Assembly (NCBI RefSeq): GCF_022376445.1
Contig: NW_025955400.1
Location: forward strand, 1 to 31,065
DNA: 31,065 nt
Direction of reading: 5' to 3'
Origin: Fomitopsis serialis
Taxonomy: Eukaryota; Basidiomycota; Agaricomycetes; Polyporales; Fomitopsidaceae
Shown in pieces: positions 1 through 11,443 of the stretch. Positions within the stretch are counted from its first letter, which is position 1, and each line of letters opens with the position of its first letter. The position numbers and the translations under genes are program-made. Under the pieces are notes generated by a model. The model did no database searches, had not been told where the DNA came from, and worked only from the letters and a program-made list of their open reading frames with translations.

Positions 1-1807
1 TTCTCGTCACAGCTCCTCGAGCTACGACTGGGGCGGCAGCGGTCTCATCACTATAAAGATAAATGCATGAACCTCACCTTCAACAGCACCTACGCCGAGC
101 CAGCAATGGAACCTGAGGAAAGTGCATGAAGGATGCGCGTCGACAGCGGCGAAGAGGGACAGCGCCTACGACGTACTGCAGCGAGAGAATTTTATATCCG
201 GCAGATGCCGAGCCGCGACGCGGTGCATGTGACTCCCCATTGGCGTTGCGTCGGGACTCGCCACAGCCGCGGCTATCACTGCATGCAACTAGTTGTAAGT
301 AACTCTCCGTACTTCTCTGCATATGTGACGGTCCTTACCAAGACTACTTACACACAGATAATCGCTGTATACATCCGCCTAAAACAGTGCCATGTCTGAG
401 CCCAAAAGGTTCGTCTGCTATTTTCCTCGCATTCAGGTGGACCTACTTACGCTACAAGATGGCTCGCAGCAGCCTTTACATCATCTCAATTGACGACCAG
501 ACCTATCATTCCATTGTCGTGCTTCCCTTTTAACGGCACAGCTACTTTCAGGCTCAAGTCTGCCATCGGTCCCTCCATGGGCTGGCACTCCAAAGTGCGA
601 GGACCTCAGCCTAGGACATCGGCGCAGTCGTCGTCGTCCCGCACGAGCCCGGCGACACGTCAAGCTTCTCGTACAGTTGATGAGTAACACCCGAAGAACA
701 TCGAGTCTCGTACAATTCTTGCTCATTCCGGCAGTGAACGAGAAGGTAATGCTCGCCGAAGAGACAATACTGTACTAGCGACGCGCGCATGAAGCGGGTG
801 TGCGGAACACGGTCTAGCTCAACTCAGTGAGTACGGACCTGGTACAGAAATCAGCAGCCGCGCATGGCGAACCTATTTGAGCCACGCTTTATGAAGACGA
901 AGGAACTTGAGACACCTGCGGCTATGATTCTAGGCAGCTATGGTCAAGCCTGTTCGGTAAAGCCCCTCCCCCTTAAATCTGACTCCTTCTGGTCACTCAT
1001 TCTACCTGCTGCATAGCGTTGGCTTTTATGCCGAGAATTTGTTGCTGCATAACAAGGATGCCTGTCGCTCTGGGCAGCGACATTTTTTCATGAATCAATA
1101 TGTGATGCGACAAGTGCGTGCTCAAGTAGGACCCGCATCCTTCTAATGTGTCCACCAACTGTGCATACCTTGTTTTCACCTCATAGATACACAGCAAAAC
1201 TCTATGGCAGTGGATTGTGATTTTGAAGTGGCAAATATGCACACAGGGCTTCAACTGCTGAGTCGAGATGTTCATCGCCACGTATACGTATGAATCTGGT
1301 GTAGGATTCAAGTGGTCCCCCGCTTTGATAGGCGACGGCTTAGTGCACTGTGACTCACTGCATGGCGTCTGCGATGAGTCGACGGTGTACTTCAAGTTAG
1401 GCCAGTCGGGCAAACGAACACTCTGACTTTCTGACACGTTTCACGGTGACATGCGAAAGCTTTCTAAACAAGTCCAGAGTGCTGAGTCATCCAAGACAAT
1501 ATTTTTGGACACTGCGCTAAAGGACAGCGTGAGACCATGAGAGGTGCGTATCGGAGGAGGTGAGCGTGGACCCTTCGCGAAACTTAAGTAACATCATGAT
1601 GTTCGGACCGCTGTCAGACATAGCGCAATCGCTGATTTGAACGGCCGGGGATCTCTTGTCACGGGCCCGTCGTAACTGACTTGACGCAGGTCTACATTCG
1701 TAAGCTCTCCGTGATCAGAATAGGACAGACGATGCGAAGAAACGCTATAAGAGCACCAATGTTTCGAGACAGCCACAACCACAGACCTTCAGCGAGATAA
1801 CGGCAAC
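1..1807. other. Intergenic, no supported gene
   Basis: I see no gene that I can support here. The longest open frame (about 146 codons, minus strand, 997-1437) opens on GTG, has poor codon bias and resembles nothing I know. A minus-strand stretch near 500-690 reads like coding sequence in short bursts separated by stops and may be old debris. A TATA-like TATAAG at 1746-1751 lies about 60 bases before the ATG of the downstream hydrolase and could be its core promoter. Confidence 0.5.
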
Positions 1808-2893
1808 ATGAGCAAGCGCACCATCACCTACCGACGTGTGGGCGACCTCGACATCAAGCTCGATGTCTCCGTGCCACCGTCAGCTGCCACAGGCAGCGTG
1901 TTGCCAGCGGTGATTTACTTCCATGGGGGCGGCTTGTTGTCGGGCAGCCGTACGGAAGAAGATGTATTCACCCCAGTCTGGTTAAAAAGTAAGTTGTAAT
2001 CTTCCCTATGACTTGTGTGAACAGTGCACTTATGCCATGCATTCGTCTCAGGGTCTACACTCCAACGAGGGCTCATCTACATCGCAGCAGACTACCGTCT
2101 CTCACCTCCCTCCACGGCTCTCGACATCATCGAGGACGTCAAGGCACTCTTCGCCTTCCTAGCGCGCCCGACGTTCTCCGAGCAACACTTGCCCAATGGC
2201 ATATCGATAGACGCTACACGCCTCGCAGTCGCAGGGTTCTCTGGCGGAGGCTATGTCGCGCGAGTGGCAGGCATCTACGCTGAGCCTAAACCGAAGGCCG
2301 TGTTGTCCATGTTCGGCATGGGAGGCGATTTCCTGTCCGATCACTGGCTCGCGGTGAAGGATACGTACCTCAGGTTCCCCGGCGCCGACCACATCACGGA
2401 CGTATCCGTAGCCCACCTCCTCGACCCTTCGATCGCTGCTGTAGCAGAGATGCCGCTGAAAGTGCGGAGCGACGGGACGTTGTCGGATGACGAGAACCGT
2501 TGGTATCTCTTCACGCACGCATGGCACAAGGGTAACCTTCTCGACTTCGTTCTCGGCGAGCCCATATCCGCCACCCTGCGCGGCCTCCCGTACGCTGACC
2601 GCCTCGCGGCAATCCCTCCTCGTCTGCGTCCGGCGATCCTAGAAGATCAAATCAACGCGGCGTTCCCACCGACGTACTTCGTACACGGAGCGATCGACCA
2701 CTGCGTCTTAGCCTCCGAGTCTGAGAAGACGTACCAGCGGCTGCGGGAGCTGGGAGTCACGGCCGAGCTGGACATCGTCCCGGATGCTGATCATGGTCTC
2801 GTCACGAGGACTAACCCGCCGCTGCCAGCACCCGGATCCGACGAAGCACAGGAGAGGGGGATGGACTTCGTCGCGCAGGAACTGCGCAAGTGA
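1808..2893 (+). CDS. Alpha/beta hydrolase (HSL/esterase-like), two exons
   Basis: A serine hydrolase of the alpha/beta fold, most like fungal esterase/lipase-type (hormone-sensitive-lipase-like) proteins; the substrate is unknown. The exons are 1808-1988 and 2052-2893. The 63-base intron starts GTAAGT and ends CAG, and the spliced protein has 340 residues. An HGGG oxyanion-hole motif lies at about residues 39-42. The nucleophile elbow G-F-S-G-G places the catalytic Ser at 124. A late Asp (about 276, in H-G-A-I-D-H) and His (about 308, in D-A-D-H-G-L) complete the triad. No signal peptide or membrane segment is visible, so it is probably cytosolic. The ATG at 1808 is the first in frame and follows a TATA-like element by about 60 bases. 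The fold is well supported; the substrate and pathway are not. Confidence 0.87.
1989..2051 (+). other. Intron of the alpha/beta hydrolase gene
   Basis: A 63-base phase-1 intron with GTAAGT donor and CAG acceptor. Removing it joins W-L-K-R-S-T-L-Q and links the HGGG half to the GFSGG half of the enzyme. Without splicing the first exon meets a stop within a few codons. Confidence 0.85.
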
Positions 2894-3185
2894 CACGACA
2901 TGTAGGAATAGACTACGCTTGTACTTACCATTGATATGTGCTTCAACTCAACGACCCGAATTGAGGACCGAGGCAAAGCTCTCTCTCTGGTTTTCATCGA
3001 CGTGGGCGAGGTGCGCGAATCGGTAGAAGTGAGCGTTCTGGGGAGCACTGATATGGAGCCTGTATCGTCTAGTCGACATGCCGCGCACAAACCCCACGTC
3101 TATATCACAGAGAGGGCTTAGCCACCATGTCGAGGACCTGTTGAGATGTGACACGCTGGTTTCTAATTGAAGAGAATCGCAACCG

Positions 3186-4320
3186 TCATGATGGTATTAC
3201 AATATCGTGTCTGCGAAAATGAAGGTCAAAGGATACTTGGCGGGCTGAGAGTACAGGTTTCAAATGTGGCATACCTTGCGCCGCCCACGGAATGTTCCAA
3301 TGCACGACAGTGACCCCCATGTGCTGTGGAAGATCGCACCAAATCGCCTCGCATTCTCTCTCGTCATCGTGCTGAACCATCTGCCAACAGCTCTGGCACA
3401 TCAAATGTTGCTCTTTCCGTTCATCGAGTCCTACGTTGTCCAAGAAGGAAAGGTCCGTGATCAACCCCTCCTTTACGATGTTCATAGCCATGACTTTGAG
3501 AGCGGCTTTACAAGTCTTCTCTTGTCTGCATCCATCGCTGATACGAATGGTGGGCGCAAAGAACCATTTGAATCTCTTCTCCCTGAGCGCTGCCAGTAGG
3601 TTCGCCCTACCATCGAGGCACCGTATGATATCCTCGGAAGACAACCGTTCCACTGTGCCATTTTTGCGGGGTACGCCGTGAAGCAGCAAGTTGTTCGGGA
3701 GAAGTCCGCAGATGTAGAGTGCTGTGGGCAGTACGGTACCGATTTGCGTGAGACGCGCCAAGTTAACAGCTTCGATGGCGTCCGCGTCAACAAATGACAT
3801 GGATCGACTACCTCGACTTCGGAGGGCATAACATTCCACAAATGATGCCACGAAGCAGCTCTTGAGACGTGTTATGGCACCTGCGAAGATGTGCTCCATC
3901 TGGTACTTGTGGCCCAGCCGTATCAAACATGCGATAGTTGAGAATGGAATGCAGCTTCTTGCTACGAAGTACATGCTACGACACAGCGCGGAAACACCCG
4001 AGTAAATGCTTGATTGACACTGCTCCCATATGATTCACGCACCTGCACCCATCGTACAGCGCGGCCAATAAGACCTCTACATCTCCGGGTATGTCATGCA
4101 ACTGCACGACAACACAGCCATCCCGCGTGTCCGGCGAGGTCTGGGGAAGCTTGAATAGGTCGCGAAAGACGACAGAGTGCCGAGACAGAACGCTCGTATG
4201 AACGCGGAATGAGTGATCCCCAACCTGAAGGATCACATTGCCGTCATCGAACCAGTACGTCGGTGATTTCTCCGTTGAGGTCGTCGTTTCGGGCTGGTCC
4301 TCCGAGTCATGAGACGGCAT
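3186..4320 (-). CDS. BTB/POZ domain protein, two exons
   Basis: A protein of the agaricomycete BTB family, expected to act through protein-protein contacts, possibly as a Cullin-3 adaptor or regulator; its partner is unknown. Exon 1 is 4320-4043 and exon 2 is 3975-3186, joined across a 67-base phase-2 intron (GTGCGT..TAG), giving 355 residues. The BTB core starts near residue 22 (Y-W-F-D-D-G-N-V-I-L-Q-V) with the usual F-R-V-H..S-V-L-S-R-H-S..F-R-D-L-F pattern. A helical region (L-G-H-K-Y-Q-M-E) follows the intron. The C-terminal half carries a Cys-rich stretch (C-Q-S-C..C..W-C) common in this family. The acidic/Thr-rich N-terminal 20 residues look disordered. It is transcribed in the same direction as the DUF2828 pair but 0.5 kb away, with no evidence of co-regulation. 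Confidence 0.8.
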
Positions 4321-4832
4321 CTCCAGTACTTTGTACCAGGCAGTCCGGGTTGTGACCGGACGCGAGTGCTGCCAACCTCACGCTTCACCGTGACTGACAG
4401 TGGCAAAGGACAAGCCAGGTGGCGACGAGGGCTGGGAGCGAGCTGGGCGAGCCGAGTTGACGATGTCGCGGTGGGAGCTAGTAGTAGTACGTCGTGATGT
4501 TTGGGACTCGGACAGCCTGGCAGTGAGAAAATCATCAAGAGTAATGATCCCTCCTCGGACTCCCGCTCCTCCTTGCGTGAGATCGGATCTGATCGTGATC
4601 GCAACGCGACAGCACACTTTGACAAGTTGTGCTGTGCACAACGGTCAATGAGCAGCATCCTCTGATGTTTTCAAGACTCAAAAGCCTCAAAATATAGGTG
4701 TATGTTTGCAGACGTCGCAACCTAGTTTTTATGCTCAAAATATGCGCAAGGTGACGGAGTCGAGATGCTACAATACATTCGATGTGTGAAGAGTGGTGGA
4801 TGGAGGAAAAGTACTATCAGAAATGCGACATC
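4321..4832. other. Intergenic, BTB upstream region
   Basis: A 512-base gap between the BTB start and the 3' end of the first DUF2828 gene. It should contain the promoter of the BTB gene and the terminator of DUF2828 copy 1. Open frames here (up to about 140 codons on the minus strand) overlap the BTB exon in another frame and are Arg/Ser-rich, so I treat them as chance. Confidence 0.5.
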
Positions 4833-7230
4833 CTAGTCCAAGACAACCAGTCCGTCAAAGCTCTTGCTCGAAACGGCCTTCTGCATAACACTCAATGGGT
4901 CAAAGTCATCCTGCCCAACCACCTCTTCCTGCTGAGGCTTGGCGTCAACCTCTATCGCGACGTCATCGACTTCCGCTTCACCCATGAACACCTTGAGCAG
5001 AGCAGGAGAGAATCCATTCATGAGAGCGACGCCCTTCCGATCAGCCGTCACTGGGATCGCTGTCATCCCCGCTTCGTTGTGCTGCGCGAGATCCCAATAG
5101 ACGATCCGCGGGACCTCGTATCCAGCTTCTTTGTACGCGCGCTCAATCGCATCGTGGTTTGTCTCCCACTTTGTAGTTACGCCCCGACTCCTGTGAGCAT
5201 CTGCGGCTGTCGTTTCAGTGGCCTCGTCAAACTGCATGTCCGAAAAAACGAAAAGAATCTTGATCATGTCCTCTGGCTTGACCTTGTTTGCGATAGCGAG
5301 AGGCAAGAGCAGATCCACAAAGACGGCATGGAGGTTGGTGTTCATGTCCCAGTGCGAATGTTCCATTTCCCGTAATGCGCGTACGAGGCCGACACGTTCA
5401 ACATCGACGGTCTGGAACTGGGGACATCTGGAGAACGTGATGAAGCCGCCAGAGAACGGGGGCTTCGCGAGCTGCGCGGTGATGAGCGACAGAGCGAGGG
5501 CCACTTGGATGGGCTGGCCCGCCATCGAGGCAGAGACGTCGCACACAGCGAGCGCGCTGTCGAGCCTGCCTGCCTCCCGTAGACGATTCACGAGCGATGT
5601 CCATTGAGCCTCGAGAACACGGATTTGCATCTGTTTTATCTTGCGCTTGAGTTCCTGCAATGCCGGTGGTCCCCAGACGTGGTCGCATTCCACGGCTTGC
5701 ACGGCCTTCACGATCTCGTGCGGCATCAGCGTCGCCCCGCTAATCTTCTTCTTACCGCTCTCGACTTTGTACATGTACCCTTCGAGGCCCTCCGGGTCGT
5801 GCTTGTAGAAGTGCACGGTGTTGATCTTCATACACAGCGCGGGCACACGCGAGTAGTTGATCTCCTTCCAGCGCCCTGCCGACATCAACGGTTCGGGCAC
5901 AACGAGTGTGCGTCGGAGGGGCGTTAGCACCCAACGTTGGTAGTATGAACGTAAGATGTGCGTCTCGAGTACAGCCAGGGGCGCGTCGCGGGACACTTGG
6001 ATGCGAAGGTTTGCTGAGAGGCCCGCGTCATGCAGCAGCAAACCAATCGCGGTACTAAGGTTGGTGACGCGGTCATGGGAGCCCTGGGGCGTCGGTGCCC
6101 ACTTCCCTGCGAGCGACAGCCGCTTCGACAGCACCCACCACTCGTCCGAACCGTGTTTCACGTTCTCCATCTGTTGGAGAAGGGCCAAGTCTTGAACAAG
6201 CTTCTCTGCGAAGAGACGTGCCACCATCACGTAGAGAGCACGAAACCGGGGCTCCTGGAGCTTGGCCTCGAGGCGCTCGAAGTTCGCCTGGTTACGCTCT
6301 GACCTTGTAGGTTCATCTCCTCCAGGTCGCCTCAGGACTCGTCGGAGCTCCCTGCGATCACGGGCAACACGCGTGGCGTCGTGAGAGGGATGTGACGTCT
6401 TATCGAACTCATCGAGCTGGCGCTGAATATCTTCGACGACAAGGGGTGGACGACGGGGGGTATGCAGAAACGTTGCGGGCTCAGTCCTGGGCGACAGCTC
6501 GTCGAGCTCAGCGAGAGCAACGATGTTCAGGAGATCTTTCCAATAACCATGCGACAGTCCCTCGGTCCGATACGGACGCGTGCACAGCGGTTCGACGAGA
6601 CGCGGCAGGTTGACAACAGCGGTCCGTGGATGATTCTCGTACAACCACCCGTACGCCCTGACGTATTGGTTTAACACATTGTATGAGTGAGGCATGATCG
6701 AGGCTAGTTGTGACGACTTACTGATAGAAGACCTCCCTCTCACCCTTGCCATCGTGGATGCTTCGCAAGTGCCAGATGATGCGCAACGTAAGCTGCGGGT
6801 CGTGCTCCCATGCTGCTTCGAGGTACCGCGAGATATTCGTCCCATGCGCGCGTGGCCGCAGTGCCTGGAAGGCATCCAGGGTAGGTGATTGCGTAGACGA
6901 GTACGCAGGCGCGCCGTTCTCCGTGACCGTATGCTGCGCTGTCGCTAGGAGCGCATCCATGAAAGGACTCCGGGGATCGGGAACTACCTCAGGCTCAGGT
7001 ACAGCCACGACGTGCTCCTTCGCAGGTAAGAGGATGTCGAGGAAATCCGGAGAATAGAGCTCAGGGATGGTAGGTAGCGTGACATTCTGAGACGATGCTA
7101 GTGCAGGAGGGGGAGATACATTCCGATGCGTGCTGAGGAGGCGCACCCGAGTGCAATAATCGGACTGCGCGTGCAGACGTACTTTCCCTGCGCGATGCCA
7201 TACGTTTCGAAGTGCTCGACAAGGGCGCAT
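4833..7230 (-). CDS. DUF2828 / vWA-like protein, tandem copy 1
   Basis: A member of the DUF2828 family, whose C-terminal domain has a von Willebrand A-like fold and whose helical N-terminal part recalls TROVE-type RNA-binding proteins; the molecular role is unknown. Exon 1 (to 6722) and exon 2 (6657-4833) are joined by a 64-base intron (GTAAGT..CAG). The conserved L-T-L-R-I-I-W-H-L-R-S-I-H-D-G-K-G-E and W-K-D-L-L-N-I motifs flank the splice. The MIDAS-like D-V-S-A-S-M lies near residue 543 and F-S-D-M-Q-F-D-E-A follows. The protein ends S-F-D-G-L-V-V-L-D. With the in-frame ATG at 7230 it has 777 residues, but that N-terminus has no match in copy 2. The ATG at 7121-7119, aligned with the start of copy 2, is out of frame by one base. 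It carries a longer basic insert (about 35 residues) than copy 2 in the middle. Confidence 0.88.
6658..6721 (-). other. Intron of DUF2828 copy 1
   Basis: A 64-base phase-2 intron, GTAAGT donor and CAG acceptor. Splicing joins E-V-F-Y-Q to A-Y-G-W-L-Y-E-N. Copy 2 has its intron at exactly the same codon, which shows that the two genes descend from one intron-bearing ancestor. Confidence 0.88.
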
Positions 7231-7854
7231 CCTTCAATATGCGATTCCACGGCCCCTCCGGAGTCTGGCTGAGCAGTCGGATGCCAACTTGAACCGTTGA
7301 CCTCCGCCCGCCGTCTTGCTCAGGTAGCAGTGTCTACTGGAAGCCTTGATCACAAGCAGATGGCAAGTAAGGATACACTAACACCGTGCGCTGCACACGA
7401 TGCGGTTCACGGCTCACAACACGGAGTTGAGATGGAAGTATGTAGGTTTTGTGATGCGGACTCATTGCGGAGGACTCGGACCCCAGTTGCGCGGTCACGT
7501 GCACGGACGGTACACGGTGGAGCGCGGAGCTGGGAGCCAATCACAAAGCTCAAATGTCGACGCGGTGGATCCGGAGACACCGCGTTTTCCCTTAAAGATG
7601 TAGGAATATAGCAATATAGGATATAGGATAGGATATAGAGAATGTACTAGTATGCGGCGGTGGCATGTGAATGTTTGAATAAGCACAAGTGTCCGACGTG
7701 GGGCTCGGTTCGAGCGAGCAAGTCAAATCGCGAGGATGAGCTACTCTGAAAGACACGATATCATTACACGATGGGTCATATTTTGGGGTATCAGCATTGT
7801 ACAGATTGCGAGATGTAGCGAACAGTCCACCCATAATTTACCGTATGCACCGAG
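7231..7854. other. Intergenic between the DUF2828 copies, with short AT repeat
   Basis: This spacer holds the promoter of copy 1 and the 3' flank of copy 2. At about 7604-7638 a degenerate ATATAGG/ATAGGAT repeat forms an AT-rich patch roughly 500 bases upstream of the likely copy 1 start. No other gene or recognisable element is visible. Confidence 0.55.
7604..7638. repeat. Short degenerate (ATATAGG)n microsatellite
   Basis: Several imperfect units of ATATAGG or ATAGGAT follow one another on the plus strand. It is the only AT-rich simple repeat in the spacer between the two DUF2828 genes. Confidence 0.6.
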
Positions 7855-10030
7855 TCAATCAACCACAACGAGCCCATCGAAGCTCTTGTTTGAGACGGCC
7901 TTCTTCATTATACTGAGCGGGTCGAACTCCGAGTCTGACTCCCCTTTCACCTTCTCCCATCCATCCTCAACCTCCTCTGCAGCCTCTTCAGCGTTGGCGT
8001 CGCCCACGAACACCTTCATCAGAGCAGGCGAGAACCCGTTCATGAGGGCGACACCCTTACGGTTGGCCGTCACAGGGACCGCCGCCATCCCCGGACCACG
8101 GTGCGCTGCGAGATCCCAGTAGACGATCCGCGGAACCTCGTACCCAGCCTCTGCGTACGCCCGCTCAATGGCGTCGTGGTTGGTCTCCCACGCAGTGGCG
8201 TCCGCTTCCGTGGCTTCGTCAAACTGCATGTCTGAGAACACGAAGAGCGTCTTGATCATGTCCTCCTGCTTGACCTTGTTTCTTACAGCGAGGGGGAGCA
8301 GGAGGTCCACGAAGACGGCATGGAGGTCCGTGTTCATGTCCCACTCCGACCGCACCATCTCTCCTAGCGTGCGTGCGAGGCCGTTGCGCTCGACGTCGAC
8401 GGCCAGAAACTGGGGAGATTTCGAGAACGTGATGAACCCGCCAGAGAAGGGGGGCCTAGCGAGCTGCGCTGTGACGAGCGAGAGGGCGAGGGCGACTTGG
8501 ATGGGCTGGCCCGCCATCGAGCCGGAGACGTCGCATACAGCCAGTGCGCTGTCGAGGCTGCCCGCCTCACGCAGACGCTGTACGAGTGACGTCCACTGTG
8601 CCTCAAGGACGCGCATCTGCATCTGCCTGACCTTGCGCTCGAGTTTCTGCAATCCCGGTGTCGTCTTGGTAGACTCGCGCTCCACAGCTTGCACGGCCTT
8701 CACGATCTCGTGCGGCATCAACGTCGCACCGCTCATCGTCTTCTTGCCGCTCTCGACCTTGACCATGTAGGCTTCGAAGCCCTCTGGATCGTGCTCGTAG
8801 AAGCGCACCGCGTTTGTTTTCATGCACCACGAAGCCACACGCGTGTAGTCGATTTCCTTCCAGCGCCCAGCCGACATCAGCGGCTCGGGCACAGCGAGCG
8901 TGCGCCGGAGGGGCGTCAGCACCCAACGTTGGTAGTACGAGCGTAGGATGTGTGTTTCCAGCGCAGGCAGCGGCGTATCGCGTGACACAGCGACACGTAA
9001 GTCTGAGAACACACCGGCGTCGTGCAGGAGCAGACAGATCGCAGTGCTGAGGTTCGTGACTCGATCATGGGAGCCCTGCGGTGTCGGAGCCCATTTTCCT
9101 ATCAGTGACAGCCGTTTTGACAGAACCCACCACTCTTCGGAGCCGTGCTTCACCTCTTCCATCTGCCTGAGGATGGACACGTCCTGCGTGAGCTTCTCCG
9201 CGAAGAGGCGGGCTACCATCACGTAGAGTGCGCGAAACTCTGGCTCCATGAGTTTAGTCTCGAGGCGCGCGTGGTTCGCATGCGCCCGCCCAGATTTTGT
9301 GACGTCGATTCCCTGAGCATTCGTACGTCGCACCGCGCGCCGAACCGCCTCACGACCACGGGGCGCATGCAGGAACGTCGCAGGCTCACCCCTTGGCTGT
9401 AGCTCGTCAACCTCCGCGAGGGCGACGATGTTGAGGAGATCTTTCCAGCAGCCGTGTGGCATGCCCCCACGACGCGCTTTCGGACCTTTCGGATGCGTGC
9501 ACAGGGGTTCAATCAGCCGCGGCAGGTTCGTGATAGCAGTTCGCGGATGCTTGGCGTACAACCATCCGAAAGCCCTGTTATAGGTCTGATGAGCAAGCGG
9601 TCGGAGAAAAGTCAAGGTAGACGAAGGCTTACTGGTAGAAGACTTCCCTCTCGCCCTTGCCATCGTGGATGCTTCGTAGGTGCCATATGATGCGCAGCGT
9701 GAGCTGCGGATCCTCCTCCCATGCTGCGTCAAGATATCGAGGAATGCTCGGTCCATGCGCGTACGGTCGCAACGCCTGGAAGGCATCCAGGGTAGGTGAG
9801 AGCGTGGATGAGAACGCCGGCGCACCGTTTTCCGTGAAGGTGTGATGGGCTGTCGCCTGAAGCGCGTCCATCATAGGATTGCGCGCCTCAGGGACCGTCG
9901 TGGGTGCGGGCTCATGCACCACCTTTTGCTGGACGGGCAAAATGATGTCTAGAAAGTCTGGAGAGTAAAGCTCCGGGATGACGGGTAAAGTGACATTCTG
10001 GGACGACGCTGTCGCTGGAGGGGTGGCCAT
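7855..10030 (-). CDS. DUF2828 / vWA-like protein, tandem copy 2
   Basis: The intact reference copy of the local DUF2828 family. Exon 1 is 10030-9633 and exon 2 is 9574-7855; the 58-base intron (GTAAGC..CAG) sits at the same codon as in copy 1. The 705-residue protein starts M-A-T-P-P-A-T-A-S-S-Q-N-V-T-L-P. It contains P-E-L-Y-S-P-D-F-L-D-I-I, then the T-L-R-I-I-W-H-L-R-S-I-H-D-G-K-G helix region, W-K-D-L-L-N-I, and K-W-A-P-T-P-Q-G-S-H-D-R-V-T-N. The MIDAS-like D-V-S-G-S-M starts at Asp 481, followed by L-F-V-F-S-D-M-Q-F-D-E-A. The DxSxS arrangement predicts divalent-metal ligand binding, as in vWA domains. The basic middle region is shorter than in copy 1. Same strand and order as copy 1, so this is a head-to-tail tandem duplication. 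The biochemical role is not known. Confidence 0.92.
9575..9632 (-). other. Intron of DUF2828 copy 2
   Basis: A 58-base phase-2 intron with GTAAGC donor and CAG acceptor; splicing gives V-F-Y-Q-A-F-G-W-L-Y. Position and phase match the intron of copy 1, although the intron sequences themselves have diverged. Confidence 0.88.
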
Positions 10031-11443
10031 CTTTTTGCGTGTAGAGGGACCTGGTTGTAGATGTGTTAAACGGGTGCTGGACATGTTCCTGCTCGGTTTT
10101 GCGCATTTATGTATGTATGTCAGTGTTCGACGTCGGTGGCGCTGCATCGCCTTCGGTCGCCACGGCTCCTCGATCGTTGACTCATCGGCTCGTCTTGTTG
10201 ACTCGACTCACACAATGCATCACCGTAACAGAACGCTGGGGCCTGAGGCTGTGAGTTTCTGGACTGAGTACTATTGGTCGTGTCGTGTCTTGGGGTCTAA
10301 CAGTCGGCTTGTATCGTCGGCGATCTCGGGTCGCGACGAATTCGGTGAATATGGGATGAACTAAATAAGTAAACAAGGACTCACCTAAACTATGTACAGG
10401 CCGCACACGTACGGTCTGAATGACATCTAATACTAGTATGACCACCGTCGGGAGCTGAGTGAGATCCGACAATGAGCGGGAAGTGCAACTCGGGGCCAAC
10501 TCGAGACCGTCCGATCCTCGTCCTCAACGGAACACTGATAGCGGGACCGCCGAAGTTAGGCCTCAGGCTACCCCCGAGAACCACGGTGGAACTCCAAGGT
10601 GATGTGCCGGGTAGAGAGTGACGCTTTGCGTGGATGCACCGATTGTCAATTTGATAGGCCGAAGGGGTGCTGATAACGGAGAGTACAGCTGAAGGAAGAC
10701 AGAGGGATGTCCGTTGAGGTAAAGTCGTGTACGCAGAAATGGACGACGCACCACGCTACAGAGGCGCAATCACACCAGTGACTGACGAGCAATGGCTTGA
10801 AATGGCGGCTGTGGCCCGTCGTCGCCCCTGTCAGTGTCAACAGGTGAAACGCTGTCTCTTGCCCCCCCCCCAGCTGCAGGACCGAAAGCGATAGGTCTGT
10901 TGTGTCCACTGGTAGGCCTAGAACACTGTTGTCCGGCTTGACAGGACGATGTCAAGCCAAACGCCTGGGTTACCGCTCCTTCATTCCCCTCAACATGGCA
11001 TGCCACTGAAGTTCTGAACTCACATTGAGCTAAGATCACGCCGACTAGACTATCCGATAGCCTGAGTCGTCCGACAGTTCAGATTCTGCATCAGGGCACG
11101 GACGTGACTCGTTGGATATGGCCCCAACATGGCCGCAGATCTCGACCCGCCAGTAAGAGCGGATTGTCATTCCTGACACGGTGGAAGAATTTGTGGCTTG
11201 TACATACGCAGTAGGGAATGATGTCGATGCGCAAGTGTGCACACTAGTACACGTTCATGCAACATGTTACACAGCTAGTGGGAAATGTTAAGTTACGTAA
11301 TCGAGGACCGGTTATCGATTTTTGGACGGGCGCATAAACGCAGTCTACACACCTTGTCTCCGGACGTCCACGTCGTCCAGCCCGTCGCTGAAGCATTCAC
11401 TTGCTTCTCCTCTCACTGTCGGCTGTAAAGCTCCTGCATTCAC
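10031..11443. other. Divergent promoter region, DUF2828 copy 2 / eIF2A
   Basis: A 1.4-kb gap between two genes transcribed away from each other, so it should hold both promoters. No open frame is long or biased enough to support a gene. A run of ten C bases occurs at 10862-10871. I see no clear TATA box for either gene. Confidence 0.5.

Noticed and set aside
997..1437. 146-codon minus-strand frame
   Set aside because: It begins on GTG, has no codon bias and its length is within chance for a window of this size.
4233..4658. 141-codon minus-strand frame upstream of the BTB gene
   Set aside because: It overlaps the BTB first exon in another frame and is Arg/Ser-rich with no recognisable pattern.
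7690..7730. GGTTCGAGC resembling a tRNA B box
   Set aside because: No matching A box, acceptor stem or cloverleaf could be formed around it.
10862..10871. Run of ten C bases as a functional element
   Set aside because: A lone homopolymer in a noncoding spacer with nothing conserved around it.
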